18,988 nt of DNA from JBBQIY01 sp964618405. Its GTDB lineage: Bacteria; Verrucomicrobiota; Kiritimatiellia; RFP12; UBA3636. Each line of letters begins with the position of its first letter. The first letter of the stretch is position 1. A program made the translations under genes and the position numbers. Of this stretch, positions 1 through 6,178 are shown one piece after another. The stretch spans positions 1 to 18,988 of the forward strand of contig CAZUAY010000037.1 of the NCBI GenBank assembly GCA_964618405.1, written 5' to 3'. A model generated the notes under the pieces. It had not been told where the DNA came from. It made no database searches and worked only from the letters and a program-made list of their open reading frames with translations.

Positions 1-26
1 ATCGCGGCTACAGGCTCGCCCACTCG

Positions 27-126
27 NNNNNNNNNNNNNNNNNNNNNNNNNNNNNNNNNNNNNNNNNNNNNNNNNNNNNNNNNNNNNNNNNNNNNNNNNN
101 NNNNNNNNNNNNNNNNNNNNNNNNNN
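27..126. other. Assembly gap (100 N)
   Basis: Exactly 100 ambiguous bases, the usual placeholder for a scaffold gap of unknown length. Only 26 known bases lie to its left. The tandem repeat that starts immediately to the right is the likely reason the assembly broke here, so the true distance and even the join are uncertain. Confidence 0.97.
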
Positions 127-222
127 CAACTCACAACTCGCAACTCACAACTCGCAACTCACAACTCGCAACTCACAACTCGCAACTCACAACTCACAAC
201 TCGCAACTCACGACTCGCGACT
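127..222. repeat. Tandem repeat, 14-bp unit (two 7-mers)
   Basis: The unit CAACTCACAACTCG (7-mers CAACTCA and CAACTCG alternating) is repeated about six times. One unit has an extra 7-mer, and the last unit has decayed to CACGACTCGCGACT. The array abuts the gap, so its real copy number is unknown. No open frame of note crosses it and no function is evident. Confidence 0.9.
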
Positions 223-287
223 GTAATCGGGCAGTCAACGGGGGGCACCCCCCGTCACAGACCGATTACCCGTCACTGACCGATTAC
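223..287. repeat. Hairpin plus 18-bp direct repeats
   Basis: Two head-to-tail copies of CCGTCAC(A/T)GACCGATTAC lie at 252-269 and 270-287, differing at one base. A diverged inverted copy begins with GTAATCGG at 223-230. Together they form an interrupted hairpin: outer GTAATCGG (223-230) with CCGATTAC (262-269), inner CGGGGGG (239-245) with CCCCCCG (248-254), and a two-base loop. It lies just upstream of the ceramidase-like gene's candidate promoter. It could be a terminator of a gene lost in the gap or a small palindromic repeat element. Confidence 0.6.
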
Positions 288-289
288 AC

Positions 290-318
290 TTGAAGCCATG
301 ACCATTATTTGATAGATT
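290..318 (+). promoter_or_regulatory. Candidate sigma70-type promoter for ceramidase-like gene
   Basis: TTGAAG (290-295), a 17-nt spacer, then TAGATT (313-318). The predicted transcript would start near 325, leaving a leader of about 15 nt that contains the AAGGGGG ribosome-binding site (328-334) before the ATG at 340. This comes from consensus matching only. Confidence 0.35.
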
Positions 319-339
319 TTAACCAATAAGGGGGTGCTA

Positions 340-1659
340 ATGAAGAAAGTTATTGGAGGAATTGCTGCGATCCTGATGGTTGGAGGGGTTGGATATCAGG
401 CGTACGGCGCTAACGGGACAGGGCCACTCTATGTTGGGACGGCGAAGGTGGACATTACCCCACCGGAAGAGAATGCTGTAGACCTTCTCGGCAAAAAACT
501 GACTATTCATGATCCAATTTCTGCGCGCGTCGTCGTCCTGAAAAACGGCGAAACCTCGCTGGCGATCGTTTCGCTCGACCTTATCTTGTTTGCTTCCGCC
601 AAGGTCGTATCGGAAGCGAAGGCCAAATGGGGCCTAGACCATGTGGTTTTGAACAGCACACATACGCACTCCAGCATGGCTCCTGAGGGGTTGATCATTG
701 GGAACGGTAAGCCAGACTGGACTCGCCATGCCGGCGATCCAATGGAAGTCATCGACTGGCCGGCGCTCGCGAAGGACCCATGGTATGCAGCAACCGAAGA
801 AAAAATCATCGCCGCCATCGGCGAAGCGACCACTCATCTTTTTCCTGCGCGCATTGCAGCGGAGCGGCGCCCCTTCGAAAGCGCGTACATGGCGCATAAT
901 CGGCGGCTCGTGAAGCCGGACGGCAGCGTGACAATGATGTGGCGCAATCCGAATCGCATCCCGACCGAACCGATAGACCCCACGATTAGCGTCATCCGCG
1001 TGGACGATGAAACAGGAAAAACCCGTGTCGTTATGGTACATTATGCTTGTCACGCCGTCACCCTGATGGGAGGTGGCGTAATTTCTAGAGATTTCCCCGG
1101 CACGATGGCTGATTATGTTGAAGAACAATTCGGCAAGGACTGCATGGCAATGTTTCTTCAGGGAGCGGCAGGAGACCTCGATCCTTGCGACGTCGGGTTG
1201 CAAGGCGAGTACGGGTTCAACATCGTTCGCCAGGCAGGTGCTTCTCTTGGCAAAGCGGCTGTAAGCTTAGCAAAGGAGATGACGATGCCGAAAACCTCCG
1301 AATCTTCGCTTCGAATCGTAGAGAATATGGTAGAAATTCCTTACCGTAAAGGTGATAAAGGCACGGAGGCTTGTGTGGCAACTATTGTGATCAACAAAGA
1401 ATTTGCTTTAACCACGATACCGGGTGAACCTTTTATTCAGCATCAATTGAATCTTGCAGAAAAATCACCTCTTAAAACAACGCTGATGCTCGGCTATTCC
1501 TATTCCGGACGTGGATGCCCCTTCCTTGTCTATATCCCGACGGCTCAGGCCGTCACGGAAGGCGGATATGGCGCCACAGAATGCAGCTTTGTCTCTGCGG
1601 ATGCCGGCGACCGTATGGTCAATACGGCGACGGTGGCGATCAAAGAATTGATAAAATAA
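340..1659 (+). CDS. Secreted neutral/alkaline ceramidase-like hydrolase
   Basis: A 439-aa protein resembling the neutral/alkaline non-lysosomal ceramidase N-terminal catalytic family, zinc amidohydrolases that split N-acyl-sphingosines. A signal peptide is clear: KK, a hydrophobic stretch, then cleavage near AYG-A (residue ~24). Family landmarks are in order: VGTAKVDITPP near the start, HTHS at 108-111, YACH with a zinc-ligand-like His at 238, FLQGAAGDLDP at ~273-281, PGE with Glu at ~363 and YIPT with Tyr at ~398. These match the His/His/Glu/Tyr zinc set known from Pseudomonas ceramidase. It lacks the C-terminal Ig-like domain of full-length ceramidases, as many PVC homologues do, so the true substrate is open. 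The ATG at 340 is preferred to a GTG at 334 because AAGGGGG lies at proper spacing. The next gene follows after 20 nt. Confidence 0.85.
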   Translation: MKKVIGGIAAILMVGGVGYQAYGANGTGPLYVGTAKVDITPPEENAVDLLGKKLTIHDPISARVVVLKNGETSLAIVSLDLILFASAKVVSEAKAKWGLDHVVLNSTHTHSSMAPEGLIIGNGKPDWTRHAGDPMEVIDWPALAKDPWYAATEEKIIAAIGEATTHLFPARIAAERRPFESAYMAHNRRLVKPDGSVTMMWRNPNRIPTEPIDPTISVIRVDDETGKTRVVMVHYACHAVTLMGGGVISRDFPGTMADYVEEQFGKDCMAMFLQGAAGDLDPCDVGLQGEYGFNIVRQAGASLGKAAVSLAKEMTMPKTSESSLRIVENMVEIPYRKGDKGTEACVATIVINKEFALTTIPGEPFIQHQLNLAEKSPLKTTLMLGYSYSGRGCPFLVYIPTAQAVTEGGYGATECSFVSADAGDRMVNTATVAIKELIK

Positions 1660-1679
1660 GTCAAAAGGATATTCTTATC

Positions 1680-2420
1680 ATGCGAACGATGACAAACCGT
1701 AGAAAATCAGCATGTATCTTGTCTATGTGTCTTGCGATGAACATTTCGATAGCCGGTTCGGCTCTTGCCCAAACTCCGACCTCTATACAACAAACCAAGG
1801 CAACACTCACTGAAGCCGAGGTTGAAGCGAAACTGGCTCACTTGGAAGCACTGTGCCAGAAGAACCTCCGCGCTGAAGTTGTCAACGAGTTCAAGCACGA
1901 GGATATGGCCGTCTGGTTGGCGGCATTCAAGGACAAGGGTGTCGGAATCGGCAACGTGATGAAAGCGCTGAATTTTCGAGGAACCAGTTTAGTCCAGCAA
2001 AAGGAATATGAGCTGGCCAAAAAGGACTATACCTACGCTCTGGAGCTGTCTCCCTCGAATGGGTATGCGTGGGCAAGTCTGGGCAGCGTCTATCGGAAAT
2101 TGGGAGATGACGTTAAGGCCCTTGAGGCCTATAACAAAGCCTACGAATACGACAACGCTTCCCACACGGGGAAATCCTTCGGTTGGATGCCGATTGATGC
2201 CACGCTTGAGGCTGCGTCAATTTTGATCCAAAGCGCAGATTATGCCACCGCACTTAAGACACTAGAACGTTATACGCATGAGGATATCCCACAGATGGCA
2301 AAAATTTGGGGATGCAAAATCTATCGCGCGTATGGACAGGTTTATGCTGCGATGGGGCGTGAAGCAGAAGCCCTAGCCAACTTTAAAGCGGCCTTAGAAT
2401 TAGAAAAGAAGCAAGACTGA
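1680..2420 (+). CDS. Exported TPR-repeat protein
   Basis: A 246-aa protein with an N-terminal signal peptide: a basic start, a hydrophobic core at about residues 11-26, and an ALA-Q cleavage site near residue 30. It carries at least two good tetratricopeptide repeats at roughly residues 100-165 (AKKDYTYALELSPSNGYAW, then ASLGSVYRKLGDDVKALEAYNKA). A further helical pair near the C terminus ends in YGQVYAAMGREAEALANFKAALEL. TPRs mediate protein-protein contacts; no catalytic motif is seen. The frame stays open upstream to 1515 inside the ceramidase-like gene. The start at 1680 is chosen because it yields the signal peptide and has AAAAGGAT upstream. It probably shares a transcript with the hydrolase 20 nt upstream, so it may assemble with it outside the cytoplasm. 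The specific role is unknown. Confidence 0.82.
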   Translation: MRTMTNRRKSACILSMCLAMNISIAGSALAQTPTSIQQTKATLTEAEVEAKLAHLEALCQKNLRAEVVNEFKHEDMAVWLAAFKDKGVGIGNVMKALNFRGTSLVQQKEYELAKKDYTYALELSPSNGYAWASLGSVYRKLGDDVKALEAYNKAYEYDNASHTGKSFGWMPIDATLEAASILIQSADYATALKTLERYTHEDIPQMAKIWGCKIYRAYGQVYAAMGREAEALANFKAALELEKKQD

Positions 2421-2427
2421 GATTAAA

Positions 2428-2463
2428 ATAAAGCCTGTACTGGCGGACCAGCACAGGCTTTAT
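2428..2463. terminator. Bidirectional hairpin terminator
   Basis: AAAGCCTGT (2430-2438) pairs with ACAGGCTTT (2453-2461). After one mismatch, CTGG (2440-2443) pairs with CCAG (2448-2451) around loop CGGA, and two A-T pairs extend the base. Read on the minus strand the stem is followed by TTTTAAT, a good intrinsic terminator for the ribosomal operon. The plus-strand side has a weaker U-run. It lies between the stops of the convergent TPR and rplQ genes. Confidence 0.85.
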
Positions 2464-2481
2464 AATGTATTGAAAATCGTC

Positions 2482-2883
2482 TTAGACGGCCGCTTCGGAA
2501 ACCGGAGCTTCCGTTTTCGGCTCGACCTTCTCGGACACCCAGGCGAGCATGCACATCTCGGAGCTGTCGCTTGGGCGACGGCCGAGTTTCGTGATTCTCG
2601 TGTAACCGCCCGAGCGGCCTTCCATCATCGGCGTGATGACGTCGTAGAGCTTTTTGACTGCCACATCGTCGGTAAGGCATGCCGCAATGCGGCGACGCCC
2701 AGCGAGATCGTTTGCGCGGGCTGCGGTAACCATCTTCTCCGCGAGCTGGCGTGCAACCTTTGCCTTCGGAAGGGTAGTCTTGATTGACATCGACTTGATC
2801 AGACCGACCACCAGCATGGAGATCAGTGCCTCCCTGTGGGCCTTCGACCGGCCGAATTTCGTATTTTGTTTTCTGTGACGCAT
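2482..2883 (-). CDS. rplQ: 50S ribosomal protein L17
   Basis: A 133-aa protein beginning MRHRKQNTKFGRSKAHREAL, the conserved start of bacterial L17, with the later RRIAACLTDDVAVKKLYDVI and GGYTRITKLGRRPSDSSEMC blocks of the family. L17 binds 23S rRNA near the peptide exit tunnel. It closes the operon, 23 nt downstream of rpoA, and is followed by the terminator at 2428-2463. The length is a few residues above the E. coli protein because of a short acidic tail (VEPKTEAPVSEAAV). No strong Shine-Dalgarno is visible, so translation may be coupled to rpoA. Confidence 0.97.
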   Translation of the reverse strand: MRHRKQNTKFGRSKAHREALISMLVVGLIKSMSIKTTLPKAKVARQLAEKMVTAARANDLAGRRRIAACLTDDVAVKKLYDVITPMMEGRSGGYTRITKLGRRPSDSSEMCMLAWVSEKVEPKTEAPVSEAAV

Positions 2884-2906
2884 GGAATTGACTTTCTAAA
2901 AGGTGC

Positions 2907-3899
2907 TTATTTCTTCTCAAGAAGCGCTGGATCGAACTTGAAGCCCAAGAACATGCCCATCTCTTCAAGCTTGTCCTTGATTTCGTTCAGGGACTTCTTG
3001 CCGAAGTTACGATACTTAAGCATGTCGGCTTCCGTCTTCATCGCCAATTCACCGACCGTGGTGATGTTGGCGTTGTTCAGACAGTTCGCGGCGCGGACGC
3101 TAAGTTCAATCTCGTTAACGCTCATGTTGAGCTTACGAGCGAGACTGTCACGCATATCCTCTTCAGACTCCGACGATTCGGTGTCGTCGATTTCGTCCTT
3201 GTTGTAGTCAACGAAGACGTCAAGGTGATGCCTGAGAATCGCGGCTGCGGCGACAAGCGCTTCATCCGGCTCAATACGGCCATCAGTCGAAATTTCGATC
3301 GTCAGCTTCTCGTAGTCAGTATGCTGCCCTACGCGAGTGTTCGCTACATCGAAGTTAACGCGGGTGACGGGCGAGTAAATGCGGTCGATCGGAATGACGC
3401 CGATTTCCTGCTGTTTGCCCTCTTCCCATTCGGCGGGGCAGAAGCCACGTCCGATCGAAAGGAACACGTCCATCTCGAACACGCCATCGGAATTAACCGT
3501 CGCAATGTGGTGGTGGGGATTAAGAATTTCAATGCTGTTATCCGTGGCGAGATCGCCAGCCGTGATGACGCAAGGTCCCTTACACTTAATGCTCACGCAA
3601 GGGGGTGTACGTGTGTAGGTCTTTATTAGCACCTTCTTGAGGGCTAAAATAATCGACGTCACATCTTCAGTTACGCCGGGCAACGAGCAAAACTCATGGT
3701 CTGCGCCCTGAATGCGCACAGCCGAGACCGCAACGCCCTCAATGGACGAAAGCAGAACGCGGCGCAATGAATTTCCGATGGTGCGAGCATAGCCGATTTC
3801 GAACGGTTCCGCTGTATAGCGACCGTACTTAGGTAGTGCTGAAGTCTCGTCTTTGATCACGCGCTTCGGCATTTCGAATCTGTTAAGTCTAATAGGCAT
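2907..3899 (-). CDS. rpoA: RNA polymerase alpha subunit
   Basis: A 330-aa alpha subunit, full length. The N-terminal dimerisation domain (about 1-235) contains GRYTAEPFEIGYARTIGNSL and RRVLLSSIEG. An acidic linker (238-249, DDTESSESEEDM) leads to the C-terminal domain (about 252-320). That domain has SVRAANCL at 267-274, where Arg269 and Asn272 correspond to the UP-element DNA contacts R265 and N268 of E. coli. AAAGGAT lies upstream of the ATG. It is separated from rpsD by 75 nt containing a strong hairpin at 3920-3946, the largest spacer within this operon. Confidence 0.98.
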   Translation of the reverse strand: MPIRLNRFEMPKRVIKDETSALPKYGRYTAEPFEIGYARTIGNSLRRVLLSSIEGVAVSAVRIQGADHEFCSLPGVTEDVTSIILALKKVLIKTYTRTPPCVSIKCKGPCVITAGDLATDNSIEILNPHHHIATVNSDGVFEMDVFLSIGRGFCPAEWEEGKQQEIGVIPIDRIYSPVTRVNFDVANTRVGQHTDYEKLTIEISTDGRIEPDEALVAAAAILRHHLDVFVDYNKDEIDDTESSESEEDMRDSLARKLNMSVNEIELSVRAANCLNNANITTVGELAMKTEADMLKYRNFGKKSLNEIKDKLEEMGMFLGFKFDPALLEKK

Positions 3900-3919
3900 G
3901 TTATGCCATCCTTTCCTGA

Positions 3920-3946
3920 CCGGAACACGCAGGATGCGGGTTCCGG
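3920..3946 (-). promoter_or_regulatory. Hairpin in the rpsD-rpoA spacer
   Basis: CCGGAAC (3920-3926) pairs with GTTCCGG (3940-3946). After a one-base mismatch, CGCA (3928-3931) pairs with TGCG (3935-3938) around a three-base loop. On the minus-strand mRNA it lies just upstream of the rpoA ribosome-binding site (AAAGGAT). No U-tract follows, so it is not a canonical terminator. It could be a processing, attenuation or translational control structure that tunes RNA polymerase against ribosomal protein output. Confidence 0.55.
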
Positions 3947-3974
3947 CGAATGGGAGAATGTTTTACCTGAACGA

Positions 3975-4607
3975 TTAGCGAGAGTAAAGTTCGACGATAA
4001 GTTGCTCGTTGACGATGGGAGCGATCTCCTCGCGCGTCGGGATCGATAGGATCTCGCCGCGAAGCTTCTCTCCATCAACAGACAACCAGGAAGGCGTTAC
4101 CCGTCCAGCACCCGTACCATCGTAAGCCTGGCGTGCGAAAGCCGTGCTGTGTTCGCGTTCACGAACCTGAATCACGTCTCCAGTCTTCATCGCCATCGAA
4201 GGGATGTTGGCTTTGTGACCGTTCACCGTCACGTGGTTGTGGCGGACAAACTGACGCGCAGCAGAACGCGATGGCGCAAAGCCGAGGCGGTAGACAACGT
4301 TGTCCAACCGGGTCTCAAGCAACTGCAACAAGGTCTCGCCCGTAACACCACGACGGCGAAGCGCCTCGAAGAATGTTCGGCGGAACTGACCTTCTTGCAT
4401 TCCATACTGGCGGCGCAGACGCTGCTTCTCGCGCAACTGCGTTCCATAGTCTGAAACCTTGCGAGAGCGGCGCATACCATGAACACCCGGGACTGGATGA
4501 CCTTGCTCGATCGGGCACTTTGCCATAGAGCAACGCGCACCTTTTAGATTCAACTTCATGCCTTCGCGACGGCATAAACGGCAAACAGGACCTGTATACC
4601 TGCCCAT
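3975..4607 (-). CDS. rpsD: 30S ribosomal protein S4
   Basis: A 210-aa primary 16S rRNA-binding protein, starting MGRYTGPVCRLCRREG. It is the zinc-binding form: Cys9, Cys12, Cys26 and Cys31 make a C-x2-C...C-x4-C set, unlike zinc-free paralogues. The S4 RNA-binding domain is clear at about 100-160 (LETRLDNVVYRLGFAPSRSAARQFV, then HNHVTVNGH). In E. coli, S4 represses the alpha operon at an mRNA pseudoknot; whether it does so here cannot be judged. Its start lies one base after the rpsK stop, and its Shine-Dalgarno (AAGAAGGAG) is inside the end of rpsK, so the two are translationally coupled. Confidence 0.98.
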   Translation of the reverse strand: MGRYTGPVCRLCRREGMKLNLKGARCSMAKCPIEQGHPVPGVHGMRRSRKVSDYGTQLREKQRLRRQYGMQEGQFRRTFFEALRRRGVTGETLLQLLETRLDNVVYRLGFAPSRSAARQFVRHNHVTVNGHKANIPSMAMKTGDVIQVREREHSTAFARQAYDGTGAGRVTPSWLSVDGEKLRGEILSIPTREEIAPIVNEQLIVELYSR

Positions 4608-4608
4608 A

Positions 4609-5094
4609 TCACACTCTCCTTCTTTTACGCTGACGGCACCCGTTGTGTGGGATCGGGGTGATGTCCTTAATGAGTGTAACGCCTAGACCTGAAGTCGCGA
4701 TCGCACGAACAGCTGACTCTCTGCCAGCTCCAGCGCCCTGAACGCGAATCTCCACTTCATGCATGCCCCTGGCAATCGCCGTTCTGGCACATTCCTGGGC
4801 AACCATTGTTCCGGCAAAAGCCGTCGATTTTCGAGAACCCTTGAAACCGGCTTTGCCGGATGAACTCCAAGAGATCACGTTGCCGCGTGCATCGCTGATG
4901 CAGCACTGCGTATTATTAAAAGAGGCCGTGATGTGAGCGATCCCCGAGGGGATCGACTTCATACGACTGCTCTTTTTCTTCGCATCCGCTGCTGCGGCTG
5001 CGACTCCTGCTGCACTGTCGTCGCCCATCACGATTGCCATCGCATCGGTTTCGACAGTGACTTCTTCTTTTTTAGTTACTTCTTCTTCAGACAT
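4609..5094 (-). CDS. rpsK: 30S ribosomal protein S11, N-terminally extended
   Basis: A 161-aa S11, a platform protein near the mRNA exit and the 16S rRNA 3' end. The core runs from about residue 47 (IPSGIAHITASFNNT) through GNVISWSSSGKAGFKGSRKSTAFAG to the conserved tail PHNGCRQRKRRRV. The first ~45 residues (MSEEEVTKKEEVTVETDAM, then an Ala-rich stretch ending in KKKSSR) are acidic and low-complexity, absent from the ~129-aa standard protein. The ATG at 5094 has only a modest AGGGA upstream; an internal Met45 just before the core is an alternative start. It is 21 nt after rpsM and nearly abuts rpsD. Confidence 0.96.
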   Translation of the reverse strand: MSEEEVTKKEEVTVETDAMAIVMGDDSAAGVAAAAADAKKKSSRMKSIPSGIAHITASFNNTQCCISDARGNVISWSSSGKAGFKGSRKSTAFAGTMVAQECARTAIARGMHEVEIRVQGAGAGRESAVRAIATSGLGVTLIKDITPIPHNGCRQRKRRRV

Positions 5095-5115
5095 GTCAGT
5101 CCCTATTGAAGCTGA

Positions 5116-5520
5116 TTATTTCCCGGCCTTCATCGCGTTGCGTGTGCCCTTGTCACGAACAACTCCGACCGTACTACGCTTGCCGCCCTTACGGGTGCGA
5201 GCATTCGTCTTCGTGCGCTGCCCGCGGACAGGCAGCCCCTTGCGGTGGCGCGTTCCACGATAACTCCCTGTGCTGATGAGACGACGAATGTTTTGCGAAA
5301 CTTCGCGCCGCAAATCGCCCTCCACACGGAAGTTTTCTTGAATGGCCGCAATAATTGCGCGAATTTCTTCGGCCGTAAGATCGTCGGCCTTCTTCGCCGG
5401 ATCAATCTTGGTCAGCTCTAGAACCTTTTTAGCCCTTGTCGGACCAATCCCGTGAATGTAACGTAGCGAATACTCGATACGCTTCTTTCCGGGGACATCT
5501 ATACCCATTAGTCTCGGCAT
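5116..5520 (-). CDS. rpsM: 30S ribosomal protein S13
   Basis: A 134-aa protein beginning MPRLMGIDVPGKKRIEYSLRYIHGIGPTRA, the S13 helix-two-turns-helix domain. It ends with the basic tail GSYRGTRHRKGLPVRGQRTKTNARTRKG that reaches the P-site tRNA and contacts L5 across the subunit bridge. The length is slightly above the usual ~118-126 aa because of a lysine-containing C terminus. An AAGGAG overlapping the rpmJ stop lies at ideal spacing, so it is co-translated with rpmJ 11 nt upstream. Confidence 0.98.
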   Translation of the reverse strand: MPRLMGIDVPGKKRIEYSLRYIHGIGPTRAKKVLELTKIDPAKKADDLTAEEIRAIIAAIQENFRVEGDLRREVSQNIRRLISTGSYRGTRHRKGLPVRGQRTKTNARTRKGGKRSTVGVVRDKGTRNAMKAGK

Positions 5521-5531
5521 GACGGTACTCC

Positions 5532-5645
5532 TTAGCCCTGCCTTTGTTTATGACGAGGATTTGTGCATATGACACGCACAATTCCCCGGCGACGGACAAC
5601 CTTGCACCGTTCGCATACTCGTTTAACTGAACTTCGCACCTTCAT
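5532..5645 (-). CDS. rpmJ: 50S ribosomal protein L36
   Basis: A 37-aa protein read directly from the sequence: MKVRSSVKRVCERCKVVRRR, then a 17-residue tail ending CTNPRHKQRQG. Cys11, Cys14, Cys27 and His32 form the C-x2-C-x12-C-x4-H zinc site of the C+ type of L36. AGGAG precedes the ATG by about 7 nt. It is the first gene of the alpha-operon block. In many bacteria it follows infA or secY, but here a repeat-rich spacer lies upstream instead. Confidence 0.96.
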   Translation of the reverse strand: MKVRSSVKRVCERCKVVRRRGIVRVICTNPRHKQRQG

Positions 5646-5680
5646 CGGCGTTTCTCCTACTTGATTGGAAAAGAACGGCT

Positions 5681-5710
5681 AGATTACTATAGACACCCAT
5701 GCCATGTCGA
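5681..5710 (-). promoter_or_regulatory. Candidate promoter of the alpha operon
   Basis: On the minus strand: TCGACA (5710-5705), an 18-nt spacer, and TAATCT (5686-5681). An overlapping TATAGT (5691-5686) is a better -10 but has poor spacing. Upstream lies an A/T-only-like tract (5722-5745) resembling an UP element, as expected for ribosomal genes. The predicted leader to rpmJ is about 30 nt. The assignment is tentative. Confidence 0.35.
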
Positions 5711-5798
5711 GCGAAAAACGCAAAAAATAAATAAATATTTTTTTTCGATGCATTTTGGCATGTCAGCCGCAGACAAAAACACCCAAAAAACGGGAGAT

Positions 5799-5862
5799 GG
5801 AATGATGGAATACTGGAATACTGGAATGATGGAATACTGGAATACTGGAATGATGGAATGGT
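5799..5862. repeat. 8-bp tandem repeat with 24-bp superunit
   Basis: Eight consecutive 8-mers of the form GGAATGAT or GGAATACT are arranged GAT-ACT-ACT-GAT-ACT-ACT-GAT, ending in GGAATGGT. The higher-order period is therefore 24 bp. Because 24 is a multiple of three, both strands read through as repetitive peptides (MMEYWNTG on plus), but neither shows a ribosome-binding site or a domain. It is treated as non-coding satellite-like DNA in the 533-nt spacer between rpmJ and the ABC-F gene. Confidence 0.85.
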
Positions 5863-5921
5863 GGGGGCGCGGGGGCACCCGGGCCACGGCTCGCCACAGT
5901 CTCGCGCTCCAGCGCAGCACC

Positions 5922-6057
5922 AAGCCTAGGCAAGGTTTTAGGCCTTAGGCTTCGAGAATGAGGCCCACTACGGCAGCTAAGGCTACTAGGCCCACGAACC
6001 ATAGCCCAGCAGTGTAGTCGCCTTAGTAGGCCTAGTTGCCCTAGCGGCCCTAGCCCA
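5922..6057. repeat. TAGG/CCTA-rich palindromic repeat cluster
   Basis: This part of the spacer is dense in the words CCTTAG, TAGGCC, CTAGG and their complements. A clear hairpin has AAGCCTA (5922-5928) and GGC (5929-5931) pairing with GCC (5942-5944) and TAGGCTT (5946-5952). CTAAGGC (5977-5983) can pair with GCCTTAG (6020-6026). The 17-mer AGGTTTTAGGCCTTAGG (5933-5949) recurs exactly at 15633-15649. No coding signal was found. Confidence 0.55.
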
Positions 6058-6098
6058 CAAGCACCAAGCAAAAGCGAACCCCTAACCCCCGTTGCGTC

Positions 6099-6128
6099 TT
6101 GCCCGAACGGCACCCGCTGTGCTACACT
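6099..6128 (+). promoter_or_regulatory. Promoter for ABC-F gene (TTGCCC-N18-TACACT)
   Basis: TTGCCC (6099-6104), an 18-nt spacer, and TACACT (6123-6128). The preceding TGC makes an extended -10 (TGCTACACT). The same two hexamers with the same spacing occur upstream of the DUF3127 gene (13416-13445), which raises confidence. The leader to the ATG at 6179 would be about 44 nt. Confidence 0.55.
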
Positions 6129-6178
6129 CCGCCGAGTTTTCCGCAAATAATCAGATAGCAAAGAAGGATCGAACTCCC

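Noticed and set aside
127..222. CRISPR or origin iterons
   Set aside because: Simple 7/14-bp satellite with no spacers and no replication gene nearby; it borders an assembly gap.
1515..1679. Long 5' extension of the TPR protein overlapping the ceramidase-like gene
   Set aside because: It lies in another frame of a well-supported gene and would bury the clear signal peptide that begins at 1680.
3225..3629. 134-codon plus-strand frame opposite rpoA
   Set aside because: Antisense shadow of a certain gene, with no domain or ribosome-binding site.
5661..5948. Open frames on both strands encoding EYWNTGMM-type peptides
   Set aside because: They result from the 24-bp tandem repeat, have no convincing ribosome-binding site, and cross promoter and hairpin sequences.
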